Assembly: GCF_003269035.1 (NCBI RefSeq)
Contig: NZ_QLTK01000001.1
Location: 186,001-250,000, forward strand
Source of the DNA: Paraburkholderia bryophila
GTDB taxonomy: Bacteria > Pseudomonadota > Gammaproteobacteria > Burkholderiales > Burkholderiaceae
Direction of reading: 5' to 3'
DNA length: 64,000 nt
A program made the position numbers and the translations under genes. The notes under the pieces are model-generated. The model was not told the origin of the DNA and did not search any database. It saw only the letters and a list, made by a program, of their open reading frames with translations. The first letter of the stretch is position 1. Each line of letters starts with the position of its first letter. This document shows, piece after piece, positions 18,941 through 28,949 of the stretch.

Positions 18941-19981
18941 TCAAGCCGCCAGATCACGCCTCGCCGCACCGGCCCACGTCGCGGTCGATTCGCGCACGAT
19001 CAGCCGTGGCGACACCACGCGCCGGCGGCCCGGCGCGCGCGGATTGCCCGCCGAGGTCCCGGCAATCCGTTCGATCAGCGTCTGCGCGGCCATATCGCCG
19101 AGCGCGCGCACCGACTGGCCGACCGTCGACAGCGCCGGGTAGGTGAAACGTCCCAATTCGATATCGTCGAAGCCGATGATCGAGCAATCGCGCGGCACGC
19201 TGATATTGCGTTCCGCCGCAGCGCGCAGCGCGCCGATGCCCATCATGTCGTTGCCGGCGAAAATTGCCGTCGGCCGGATGGTATCGAACAGTTGCCCGGC
19301 CGCACGATGGCCGCCGGTCCCCGAAAAGTCGCTTTCGACGATTGCATCGGGCGGAATCTCGATGCCCCGCTCGGTCATCGCGCGGATAAAGCCGTGCACC
19401 CGCATCGCGCTGACGGCGGTCTGCACCGGCCCGGTGATGCAGCCGATCCGCACGTGCCCCAGTTCCAGCAAATGCCGGGTGGCCAGATAGCCGCCCTTCT
19501 CGTGGTCGATCTGCACCAGATCGGCGTTCAATCCTTCGATATTGCGGTCGACGATCACCAGCGGCTCGCGCGAGTCGGCGAGCGTCTGCGCGAGCACGGC
19601 GTCGTCGCCGGCCGAGGCGACGATCAGCCCGTCGATGCGCTTTTCCTGCAGCACGCGCAGATAGTTACGCTGCTTGGCCGGATCGTCGTCGGAATTGCAG
19701 AAGAACAGGCAGTAGCCGTTGCGCGAGCAACCATCCTCGATACCACGGGCCATTTCCGCGAAATACGGGTTCGTGCTGTTCGGCACCACCAGTCCGATCG
19801 TTGCCGTGGCGCGCGCCTTCAGCGAACGGGCGACAGCCGACGGAACATAGTGAAGCTGACGGATCGCGTGTTCGACCTTCGCGCGCACGTCGGCCGACAC
19901 CGGGCGCGAATTGTTCACCACGTGCGAAACCGTCGTGAACGACACGCCCGCCACCGCCGCTACATCCTTAATCGTCGCCAT
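18941..19981 (-). CDS. rbsR: LacI family regulator of the ABC sugar operon (RbsR-like)
   Basis: A 346-residue LacI/GalR repressor. The HTH and hinge read MATIKDVAAVAGVSFTTVSHVV and the hinge helix motif AVARSLKAR; the ligand domain carries VPNSTNPYFAEMARGIED and IIGFDDIELGRFTYP. The ATG at 19981 with GGAGAG upstream puts the HTH at the very N terminus; the frame to 20047 is too long. It is the last gene of the rbsB-rbsA-rbsC-rbsR cluster and is expected to bind the CGCAAACGTTTGCG palindrome in front of rbsB. Effector presumed to be ribose or a related pentose. Confidence 0.88.
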   Translation of the reverse strand: MATIKDVAAVAGVSFTTVSHVVNNSRPVSADVRAKVEHAIRQLHYVPSAVARSLKARATATIGLVVPNSTNPYFAEMARGIEDGCSRNGYCLFFCNSDDDPAKQRNYLRVLQEKRIDGLIVASAGDDAVLAQTLADSREPLVIVDRNIEGLNADLVQIDHEKGGYLATRHLLELGHVRIGCITGPVQTAVSAMRVHGFIRAMTERGIEIPPDAIVESDFSGTGGHRAAGQLFDTIRPTAIFAGNDMMGIGALRAAAERNISVPRDCSIIGFDDIELGRFTYPALSTVGQSVRALGDMAAQTLIERIAGTSAGNPRAPGRRRVVSPRLIVRESTATWAGAARRDLAA

Positions 19982-20156
19982 ACCTGTTGCTCTCCTGCCT
20001 GTAGTTCCCGCGGTCGTTCCCGCCGTCCATGCCGCCTGGCGGCCCACCGGACGTCTTCATCGAAGACCGACCCACCCCATGAAAACCGCTGTCTTGCCGC
20101 TCATGAAACCTCGACTGTCCGGCTCGCGCCGGGACAGATCTGTTCACCCGCCGTAT

Positions 20157-21220
20157 TCACGCCCGCTTGCGGCGGCTGCGGTACGTATCCAGCACCACCG
20201 CCACCACGATCACCGCGCCGGTGATGATCCGTTTGGTCGGCTCGTTCGCGCCGATCTGCGCAAGCCCCGCCGCCAGCACCGAAATGATCAACACACCGAA
20301 AAAGGTGCTGATCACCGAACCGCGCCCGCCCATCAAACTCGTGCCGCCGATCACCACGGCCGCGATCACCTGCAGTTCCACGCCGACGCCCGCGTTCGGG
20401 TCGGCCGCTTCCAGACGCGAAATCTGGAACAGCGCGGCAAGCCCCGCGAGCGCCCCCATCAGCGCGAACACGATCACCTTGTAAGGCCGCGGATCGACGC
20501 CCGCGAGCCGCACCGCTTCCTCGTTGGTGCCGATGCCGACCAGATAGCGGCCGAACACCGTGCGCGTGAGCACCAGCTGCGCGACGATCATCACCGCCAC
20601 CGCGATCAGGAACGCCGGCGAAATACCGAGCGCGATCGGGTTCGACAGAAAATCGAACGCGTCGCCGATATAGGCGGTGCGCGAGTTCGTCATCTGATAC
20701 GCCATGCCGCGCGCCGCTTCGAGCACGCCGAGCGACACGATGAACGACGGAATCCGCCAGCCCACCGTCACCGCGCCGGTGATCGTGCCGGTCAGCGCGG
20801 CCGCGGCCATGCCGAGCACGGCCGACGGCAACGGCCCCCAGCCCCACTTCAACGCCGCCACGCTCACCACCGACGCACCCAGCGCCAGCACCGAGCCGAC
20901 CGACAGATCGATCCCGGCGATGATCAGCACGAAGGTCATGCCCACCGACATCACCACCAGATCCGGAATCTGGTTGGCGATCGTGCTGAAGGTGTCGTAC
21001 GTGAAAAAGTGCGAACTCAGCGCCGAAAACAGCGCGATCATGGCCAGCAGCGCGCCGGCCAGCCCCAGGTAGTTCGACAGGCCCAGCCGCGTGCCGGCCG
21101 GTTTGCCGCTCGCGAGCGGCGCCGACGGATCGGCCGGCGGCGTTACGTTCGCCGCGTCTGGCTTGGCGGCCGGCTTATCTTCCTTGCCGCCGCCCGGCTT
21201 GTCCGGCAACGATTGATCGT

Positions 21221-21224
<4 letters not shown>
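20157..21224 (-). CDS. rbsC: sugar ABC transporter permease (RbsC-like)
   Basis: A 355-residue inner-membrane permease of the ribose/xylose/arabinose family with 8-10 helices. The EAA-like cytoplasmic region and GTNEEAVRLAGVDPRPYKVIVF, together with VIGGTSLMGGRGSVISTF, are characteristic of RbsC/XylH. The N-terminal 50 residues are Pro/Ala/Lys-rich and cytoplasmic. Its start overlaps the rbsA stop by four bases (ATGA), so it is translationally coupled. It forms the membrane channel for RbsA and RbsB. Confidence 0.92.
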
Positions 21225-22816
<1,592 letters not shown>

Positions 22817-23097
22817 TGCAATCCTGGTTCATGGCGGCCGGGCCAGCCTCACGCGTTTTCGCTCGCATGAAGCCGGCGCCGGCCGCCACGTGTCATGCCG
22901 GCGCAATGCGCGAAATGCGCGGGCGCCAATGGCCGCGCTCCCTCCCGCCGCGCAGCCACCGTCATGACGCTTACCTCTGGAATTAACGGCGGCCCGGCAG
23001 GTTTCTTGAGCGTTTATTGAATAGACGCGAATTCACGCGTTGCTGCGATGCGGATTGCATGCAGCGGCGCCGGCGCGGTTCCGCGTGGCTGAGACTG

Positions 23098-23123
23098 CCT
23101 TCCGGGCGATGTCGCCCGGAAGG
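23098..23123 (-). repeat. 12-bp perfect hairpin between rbsB and rbsA
   Basis: CCTTCCGGGCGA and TCGCCCGGAAGG are separated by two bases. The hairpin has no U tract. It follows the binding-protein gene and precedes the ATPase gene, the position at which other sugar operons carry 3'-protecting or attenuating hairpins that keep binding-protein mRNA in excess. Confidence 0.65.
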
Positions 23124-23125
23124 TT

Positions 23126-23197
23126 GACTACCTGACTACCTGACTACCTGACTACCTGACTACCTGACTACGCGACTGCCTGATTACCTGATGCCGT
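23126..23197. repeat. 8-bp tandem repeat (GACTACCT) after rbsB
   Basis: Five perfect GACTACCT units run from 23126 to 23165. Four decayed units follow to 23197 (GACTACGC, GACTGCCT, GATTACCT, GATGCCGT). The array ends six bases before the rbsB stop codon and directly adjoins the hairpin at 23098. It is non-coding. Confidence 0.9.
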
Positions 23198-23202
23198 GAC
23201 CT

Positions 23203-24165
23203 TCACTTCGTCACCAGATCGCACGGCGTTTCCACCACGCCGGACAACTGCGATTGCTTCTTGTGCTCGCTGATCGCCTTCAGCGCGGTATCGATGCCGA
23301 ACACCGCCTGCTTGGCCGCGTATTGATCCGCCGTGGCCAGTACGCGGCCGTCTTTCAGCATCGGCTTGATCGCGCCGATGTTGTCGTAGCCGACCACCAG
23401 CACCTTGCCCTGCTTGCCGGCCGCGCGCACCGCCGACACCGCGCCGATCGCCATGTTGTCGTTACCCGCGAGCAGTGCCTTCAGGTTCGGATATTCGTTG
23501 AGCATGGCCGACGCGACCGCGTTGCCCTTGTCGATTTCCCACTCACCCGATTGCACCGACACGACCTTCGCGCCGACCGTCTGCATCGCGTCCTTGAAGC
23601 CCGCGGTGCGCTGTTGCGCGTTGGTGGTGGTCGACACGCCTTCGATAATGCCGACCTCGTCGCCGGCCTTCAGCTTCTTCGCCAGGTAGTCGCCGACCTT
23701 CTGCGCGCCCTTGCGGTTATCCGGGCCGACGAACGGCACGTTCAGGTCCTTCGACTTGAGCACGTCCGGGTCGAGCCGGTTGTCGATATTCACGACGATG
23801 ATGCCCGCGTCCACCGCCTTCTTGACGACCGGCACCAGCGCTTTCGAATCGGCCGGCGCCAGCACGATCGCGTCGACCTTCGAGACGATCATCTGCTCGA
23901 CGATGCGGATCTGGTTGGCGGTATCGGTCTCGTCCTTGATGCCGTTGGTGATCAGGTCGAACTGGGAGGGATTGTGTTTCTGATAGTCCTTCGCGCCGTT
24001 TTCCATGGTCAGGAAAAACTCGTTGGCGAGCGATTTCATCACCAGCGCGACCTTCGGCTTGTGCGCGGGCGCGCTCTGCGCGTACGCCGACGACAGCGGC
24101 AGACCCGCGGTAGCAGTGACGAGGACGGCGGCCGTCAACAGGCGGCGGCGAATGGGTTGGGTCAT
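23203..24165 (-). CDS. rbsB: periplasmic sugar-binding protein (RbsB-like)
   Basis: A 320-residue type 1 periplasmic binding protein. The Sec signal peptide ends at ALPLSSAYA-like sequence (cleavage after SAYA, about residue 29). KVALVMKSLANEFFLTMENGA, VDAIVLAPADSKALVPVV, NIDNRLD and LAGNDNMAIGAV are typical of ribose-type binding proteins. Two ATGs lie six bases apart; the one at 24165 has GGAG at the right distance. It delivers sugar to RbsC/RbsA. Ribose is the usual ligand of the closest family, but no kinase gene here confirms it. Confidence 0.92.
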   Translation of the reverse strand: MTQPIRRRLLTAAVLVTATAGLPLSSAYAQSAPAHKPKVALVMKSLANEFFLTMENGAKDYQKHNPSQFDLITNGIKDETDTANQIRIVEQMIVSKVDAIVLAPADSKALVPVVKKAVDAGIIVVNIDNRLDPDVLKSKDLNVPFVGPDNRKGAQKVGDYLAKKLKAGDEVGIIEGVSTTTNAQQRTAGFKDAMQTVGAKVVSVQSGEWEIDKGNAVASAMLNEYPNLKALLAGNDNMAIGAVSAVRAAGKQGKVLVVGYDNIGAIKPMLKDGRVLATADQYAAKQAVFGIDTALKAISEHKKQSQLSGVVETPCDLVTK

Positions 24166-24216
24166 GCACATCTCCAGGGTTGTCGGGCTCCAACGGGAGC
24201 CCTATTTTTAGCAATG

Positions 24217-24230
24217 CGCAAACGTTTGCG
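24217..24230. promoter_or_regulatory. LacI-family operator CGCAAACGTTTGCG
   Basis: A perfect 14-bp palindrome with the central CG typical of LacI/PurR/RbsR operators. It lies 52 bp upstream of the rbsB start codon and just downstream of the -10 element, so a bound repressor would block initiation. The RbsR-like protein encoded in the same cluster is the likely ligand. Confidence 0.8.
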
Positions 24231-24236
24231 AGGCCT

Positions 24237-24266
24237 ATTCTCAGCGCAGTCTTTCTGCAATGTCAA
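24237..24266 (-). promoter_or_regulatory. sigma-70 promoter of the rbs operon
   Basis: On the minus strand a consensus TTGACA (24261-24266) is followed after 18 bases by GAGAAT (24237-24242). The transcription start would fall within or beside the operator at 24217-24230. Confidence 0.65.
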
Positions 24267-24350
24267 CGATTCGCGGTGTTGCAACGCACCGCCATGCGGC
24301 ATCCGCGGCGGTGCGTTGCAACACCGCGAATCGACCCGGCGCGCCGGGTC
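24267..24350. repeat. 27-bp perfect inverted repeat and adjacent 20-bp palindrome
   Basis: The arms 24267-24293 and 24307-24333 are perfectly complementary over 27 bp, and the 13-base centre adds a GCGG/CCGC pair. The next palindrome, CGACCCGGCGCGCCGGGTCG, occupies 24332-24351 and overlaps the right arm by two bases. The left arm abuts the rbs -35 box. No T run follows on either strand. Confidence 0.85.
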
Positions 24351-24500
24351 GGCGCACCGGCAGGCTGAGTGTGGCAAGGGTCCCTCGCTCGGTCCGCGCG
24401 TAGTCGTTTTTGCCGCCGGCTGCAAGATCGACAGCCGGCGGGTCGCTTATGCTGGACTTTTATTTCGTGGGGTGCAAGCGGGGACAACGAGAGGCGCGCG

Positions 24501-25478
24501 TTACAGCCAGCCCGCCTTGCGAAACCGCCAGTACAGCACGCAGTCGACCGCGAACATCACGGCCAGACACAGCGGATAGCCGTACTTGTAGTGCAGTTCG
24601 GGGATGCTCTGAAAATTCATCCCGTAGATGCCGGCGATCATGGTCGGCACCGCGAACAGCGCCGCGAACGAGCCGAGCCGCTTGGTCACCTCGCTCTCGG
24701 CCAGCGAGATCATGCCGAGATTGACCTGCACGGCGGTGACCACCAGCTCACGCCGGCCGTCGATAATCTTGACGATCCGTTCGAGGTGATCGTAGACGTC
24801 GCGAAAGTACGCCTGCATGCCGGCGCAGATGCTCGGAATGCGCCCGCCGGTCAGCTTGCTGATCGCTTCCTGCAACGGCGCGATATGGTGTTGCAGGATC
24901 ACGAGGCGGCGCTTGAGCGAATACAGCTCCTCAATGATTTCGCGCGACGCCGCCGAGTTGTTGCGCTCGAAAATGCGGTCTTCGAGCGCTTCGATCTCCT
25001 TGTTCATCGCCTCGATGATCGGGAAGTAACGGTCGACGATGTCGTCGGCGAGCGCGTACAGCACGAACGCGGAACCTTCCTTGAGCAATTGCGGCTCGCG
25101 CTCGCAGCGGGCGCGCACGTTCTGAAAACCGGCCCGCGTGCCGCGGCGCACGGACAGCACATAATTCTGGCCGACGAACACGTCGACTTCGCCGATCAGC
25201 AGTTCGCCCTCCTCGTCCATTTCGACGGTGTGCATGACCGCGAACAGCGACTCGCCGTATTCCTCGATCTTGGGGCTCTGGTGACCGTACTGCGCGTCTT
25301 CGATGGCAAGCTCGTGCAGGTTGAACTCGTGCTTCATCACGGCCAGTTCGTCCGGCTCCGGGTCTTTCAGCGCAACCCAGACGAAGCACTCGGGCCGCGC
25401 TACGTAGTCGCTGATGCTATCGATGTCGATATCGGCCAGCTTCCTGCCGTCCTGATAGGCGGCGCAATTGATCAGCAT
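24501..25478 (-). CDS. corA: CorA family magnesium/divalent cation transporter
   Basis: A 325-residue CorA protein. The large cytoplasmic N-terminal domain spans about 1-260, and two C-terminal membrane helices follow. The signature GMN occurs in IAGIYGMNFQSIPE at the end of the first helix; the loop ELHYKYGYP carries the acidic residue typical of the periplasmic entry. It would import Mg2+ (or Co2+/Ni2+) as a pentamer. An AAGGT site precedes the ATG at 25478. It is the upstream neighbour of the rbs operon, but the inverted repeats between them suggest separate transcription. Confidence 0.94.
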   Translation of the reverse strand: MLINCAAYQDGRKLADIDIDSISDYVARPECFVWVALKDPEPDELAVMKHEFNLHELAIEDAQYGHQSPKIEEYGESLFAVMHTVEMDEEGELLIGEVDVFVGQNYVLSVRRGTRAGFQNVRARCEREPQLLKEGSAFVLYALADDIVDRYFPIIEAMNKEIEALEDRIFERNNSAASREIIEELYSLKRRLVILQHHIAPLQEAISKLTGGRIPSICAGMQAYFRDVYDHLERIVKIIDGRRELVVTAVQVNLGMISLAESEVTKRLGSFAALFAVPTMIAGIYGMNFQSIPELHYKYGYPLCLAVMFAVDCVLYWRFRKAGWL

Positions 25479-25727
25479 GATGGTTTACCTTGAAAACGGA
25501 AACAGACCGCCGGGGTTCGCAGGGCGCGTGCCTGGGGTCGGAATTCGTGGGGGTTGAGTCGACGCATTCGCCATGTTAGCGGCCTGACGTGACCGTCTTG
25601 TAGTCAATTGTTAACGTGGCGTATCGGGCCTCGTGCGTGGCGATCGCGGGCGCGCCCGAGGGGGACCGCGGCTGTCTTGAGGTGCATTGGCCTGTGGGCG
25701 CCGCGGGGCCTTTGCCGGTGCCGGCCG

Positions 25728-26213
25728 CTATCGGGCAACCCGCCGCAGCGCGATGCGATGATCTTCGCCGAAAACGATCGACGCGCGGTTCGTGTAGCGC
25801 GTGTCCGCCGTCACCGTGAAGCGCATTTCGACGACCGGATCGAACTGCGTGGACACGCCGATGCGATGCACGCCCGGGCTGAGATAGAAGACCACGTGCT
25901 CGCCGTTCATCAGGTCGGTAACCTGCTCGCCGTCGATATACACCAGCGCGTCGCGAAAGCGCACGATCACGTCGCGCGAACGTTCGCGCCGCACGTCGAC
26001 CGCAACGAGTCCGTCGCCCCGTTCGGTGTAGCCGGGCTGGATGATGCGCGCGGCGGGCACCGCCTTGAACGGCACCGGCTCGGCCGGCGCGGCGGCGCAA
26101 CCGGCCAGCAACGCGACGCTCAACGTGACGGCAGCCGCAACAGCGGACGCCGCCGTCGACGCGGCAAGCGCGTGCAACGCGCCGCGGAGCTGGCAATGCA
26201 GGCGCTGAGGCAT
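25728..26213 (-). CDS. putative lipoprotein of unknown function
   Basis: A 161-residue protein with an unusually long positively charged n-region, a hydrophobic core (about 18-36) and the lipobox LLAG-C at residues 35-39, so it should be lipidated and anchored in the outer or inner membrane. The mature part is beta-rich (DVIVRFRDALVYIDGEQVTDL; RFTVTADTRYTNRASIVF) and resembles small carbohydrate-fold or PEGA-like modules, without a secure family. GGGAGACC precedes the ATG. Confidence 0.7.
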   Translation of the reverse strand: MPQRLHCQLRGALHALAASTAASAVAAAVTLSVALLAGCAAAPAEPVPFKAVPAARIIQPGYTERGDGLVAVDVRRERSRDVIVRFRDALVYIDGEQVTDLMNGEHVVFYLSPGVHRIGVSTQFDPVVEMRFTVTADTRYTNRASIVFGEDHRIALRRVAR

Positions 26214-26255
26214 GGGGGTCTCCCTGACCTTCTGATTTCGCTAATGACGTTGGTA

Positions 26256-26492
26256 TCAATCAAATACAACAGGTGCCTCACGCCGGTCATTGACCCGCTC
26301 GAAGTCCGAGTCTTCGCCGACGTTTGGCATGCTCATCAATGCCCGGATGAATTGCCGGTTGTACACCTTCTGCAAGGCCTTCTCCAGAATCAGCCGATGC
26401 TCATCCTCCACCGAGCGCCCATTTGCTTCGGCTTCCCGAACCAGCGTGTCGAATAACGTTCCGTCGATACCACGAACCCATAAATTTGCCAT
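26256..26492 (-). CDS. FitA-like ribbon-helix-helix antitoxin, no toxin beside it
   Basis: A 78-residue protein. MANLWVRGIDGTLFDTLVREAEANG followed by RSVEDEHRLILEKAL matches the FitA/ParD-like RHH pattern, in which a beta strand and two helices bind DNA and the tail blocks a PIN-domain toxin. The position immediately downstream, where a VapC/FitB toxin normally starts, is occupied by the lipoprotein gene; no PIN-domain gene lies nearby. It may be an orphan antitoxin or a solitary regulator. Confidence 0.7.
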   Translation of the reverse strand: MANLWVRGIDGTLFDTLVREAEANGRSVEDEHRLILEKALQKVYNRQFIRALMSMPNVGEDSDFERVNDRREAPVVFD

Positions 26493-26779
26493 CCTGAATG
26501 CTCCCGCTCACCTATTGCCAGGCATGATAGCAACCCGCGGCCGTTCTGCCACCCTGGCCGGATGGCCACCTCCGGACCGCCTGCGCGCCCCCTCTTGCAT
26601 GACGCCCCATTCTTCTTCATGATCGCTGCAAACGGACGCCTGCGCAGGTCCGGCGCGTTACGGATTTACCCTCGGTTGCAACGCGCGCCAACCTCGCTCG
26701 TCAGCAAGGTCTTCGCCATCGCGTGTATGCGCAATGCTTCACACGCCGCGCCGGCGGAGATTCGATCAAGGAGATTGCA

Positions 26780-26926
26780 ATGTGGTACTTCACCTGGATT
26801 CTCGGCATTGGCGTGGCGTTGGGCTTCGGCATCATCAACGTGATGTGGCTGGAAGCCGGCGGCAAGTTCGCGCGCGACCCGCAGCCCGGCGGCGCGTCGG
26901 CCACGCCCGGGGACAAGTCTGCGTGA
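26780..26926 (+). CDS. cydX: CydX/YbgT-like small subunit of cytochrome bd oxidase
   Basis: A 48-residue single-helix membrane protein beginning MWYFTWILGIGVALGFGI, the hallmark of CydX, which stabilises the haems of cytochrome bd oxidase. AAGGAGATT lies eight bases before the ATG at 26780; the longer frame to 26723 is not needed. The stop overlaps the GTG start of the next gene (GTGA). No cydA or cydB precedes it: the upstream 290 bp holds no oxidase sequence and then the antitoxin gene on the other strand. It must act with CydAB encoded elsewhere, or be a leftover. Confidence 0.85.
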   Translation: MWYFTWILGIGVALGFGIINVMWLEAGGKFARDPQPGGASATPGDKSA

Positions 26927-27543
26927 CTTACCTGGTGTTCGTTTGCGGTCACGCGGGCACGGGCAAGACCACGCTCGCGAAAAAGCTGCACGGCCCGCTG
27001 ATGCAGGCGAGCGGCACACCCTTCTGCCTGCTCGACAAAGACACGCTCTACGGCGGCTACAGCGCGGCCGCGATGGCCATGCTGACCGGCGACCAGAACG
27101 ACCGCGACAGCCCGCTGTTCCTGCAGCATCTGCGCGACCCGGAATATCGCAGCCTGATCGACACCGCCCGCGACAATCTCGAGCTCGGCGTAAGCGCGCT
27201 GGTGGTCGCCCCGCTGTCGCGCGAAGTGCGTGAGCGGCGCCTGTTCGATCGGGCCTGGCTGGGGGTCGGCGAGAAGGTCGCGCTGAGGGTTGTGTGGGTT
27301 TATACGGAAGAAGAAACCGCGCATCGGCGCATCGTCGAGCGCGGCAATCTGAACGACGCGTACAAGCTCGCGCATTAGGACACATACCGGCAGCGCCGCT
27401 TCGTGCCGGACGGCGAGCTTTGCAATGATCTGTTGATGTTCGACAATACCGCGCCAACTTTGGCGGATGACGAGGCCTTGATCGCGCGCATCGTCGGCGA
27501 GGCCTATCCGGCGGCTACGATGCAGCCGCCGTTGCCGGTGTAG
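26923..27543 (+). pseudogene. AAA/P-loop kinase-like gene broken by an amber codon
   Basis: The frame starts at a GTG overlapping the cydX stop and encodes a P-loop kinase: VFVCGHAGTGKTTLAKKL holds Walker A GHAGTGKT, followed by LLDKDTLYGGYS and the lid-like RRIVERGNLNDAYKLAH. At 27376-27378 a TAG interrupts the frame. After it the same frame stays open for another 54 codons of good composition (DTYRQRRFVPDGELCNDLL) to TAG at 27541. Similar kinases have Trp at this place as far as I recall, so TGG to TAG is the simplest lesion. The truncated 151-residue product keeps the P-loop but loses the C terminus. Substrate unknown. Confidence 0.75.
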
Positions 27544-27598
27544 GTGGCGTTCTCAAAGCGCCGCGACCGCCTGCAGCGCGGTGCGACGCACCACGACC

Positions 27599-28696
27599 TT
27601 AAACCGTCGCCACCGCATCCAGCGACTGCCCTTCGTACAGCTGCCCAAACCGGTTCGCAAGGAAGTCGCGCAGCGACACCTGCTCCTGGCGCACGAAACC
27701 GCTTTGCGGCAGCTTCTTTTCGCGGAACAGGTCGAGCACCGCGCACATTGCGCCGGCGGTGGTGATCTGGATCGCGCTCATCGGCACGCTGCACACCGTC
27801 CTGGCGAAGATCTTGCGGGTGAAGACTTCCTGCACCAGTTGACCGTCGCGCATCCCGCTCACGGTAATAAACACCAGCACCACGTCTTGCGCGGTCGACG
27901 GCACCGAACGGCGCATGATGTTCTTCAGCGTGTCGCGGTCGGTGGCCAGACGCAGGTCTTCCAGCAGGAACTGCATCAGATTACGGTGACCCGGATAGCG
28001 CACCGACTTGTAGTCGAGCGATTCGACGCGGCCCGCCAGCGTTTCGCACAGCGTGCCCAGGCCGCCGGACGTATTGAAGGCTTCGTATTCGGTGCCGTCG
28101 AGCGAAAAATGTTCGAGGCCTTCGAGCGGCTGCACCCACTGCGTGCGGCTGTCGCGAATCGCTTCGCACGGCTGGCAGTACTCGTTGATCAGACCGTCGA
28201 CGCTCCACGTCAGGTTGTACTTCAGCGCATTGGTCGGGAATTCCGGCAGCGCGCCGACCCGCATCTTGACGTCGCGAATCTCGGTGAAGCGGTTCGCCAG
28301 TTCGTGCGCGGCAATGCCGATGAAGCCTGGCGCGAGACCGCACTGCGGCATGAAGGCGTGATCGGCGGATTCCGCGATTTCGCGGATCGCCGAGGTAGCG
28401 CGCACGTCTTCGGTCAGGTCGAAATAATGCACGCCCGCGCCCTTGGCGGCCGACGCCACGTTCACCGCCAGGTAATACGGCAGCGCGTTGACGAGCGCGT
28501 CGAAGCCCTGCACGGCGGCGCGCAGCGCGGCGGCATCGGCGGAATCGACGCGCTGCGTCGGAATCCCCTGGGCGGCGAGCTTGTCGAGCGCGTGCTGATC
28601 GCGGTCGAACGCGACGACTTCGTAGTCGCCGGTTTCGCGCAACATGTGGGCGATGGTGTGACCGATCAAACCTGCGCCAACGATGGCTACTTTCAT
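27599..28696 (-). CDS. saccharopine dehydrogenase family protein (lysine dehydrogenase-like)
   Basis: A 365-residue NAD(P)-dependent oxidoreductase. MKVAIVGAGLIGHTIAHML is the N-terminal Rossmann GxGxxG motif, YFDLTEDV and QCGLAPGFIGIAAHEL the conserved substrate region of the saccharopine dehydrogenase/lysine-6-dehydrogenase group. CAGGAGAAG precedes the ATG at 28696. The size fits lysine 6-dehydrogenase rather than full saccharopine dehydrogenase. An Lrp-type regulator gene lies just upstream on the same strand, in keeping with amino-acid catabolism. The exact substrate is inferred. Confidence 0.85.
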   Translation of the reverse strand: MKVAIVGAGLIGHTIAHMLRETGDYEVVAFDRDQHALDKLAAQGIPTQRVDSADAAALRAAVQGFDALVNALPYYLAVNVASAAKGAGVHYFDLTEDVRATSAIREIAESADHAFMPQCGLAPGFIGIAAHELANRFTEIRDVKMRVGALPEFPTNALKYNLTWSVDGLINEYCQPCEAIRDSRTQWVQPLEGLEHFSLDGTEYEAFNTSGGLGTLCETLAGRVESLDYKSVRYPGHRNLMQFLLEDLRLATDRDTLKNIMRRSVPSTAQDVVLVFITVSGMRDGQLVQEVFTRKIFARTVCSVPMSAIQITTAGAMCAVLDLFREKKLPQSGFVRQEQVSLRDFLANRFGQLYEGQSLDAVATV

Positions 28697-28949
28697 GCGC
28701 TTCTCCTGATTCTCTAACTGCTGTCTCCAGCTTGGGAAGTGCGCTGCGCTATGGCGCGGCGCCCGGCGGGCTGAACCCTTGAGCAACAGTTTAGGGAGAA
28801 GCAAAAACAGTTCATACGCGCAAAATGCTGCGATATGACCATCAAATTCGACGTTATGACGAACTCATCAGTCGAAATGTCGAAAAGTTGTTAAAACGGC
28901 GTAAACGGGAGGGGTCGCACGAAGCGCCAGAAGGCGACGCCGCGGCCGC

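Noticed and set aside
23126..23197. Short direct repeats as a CRISPR array
   Set aside because: The units are 8 bp and contiguous, without spacers, and there are no cas genes.
26493..26779. A remnant of cydB upstream of cydX
   Set aside because: None of the plus-strand frames shows the hydrophobic helices or C-terminal motif of CydB.
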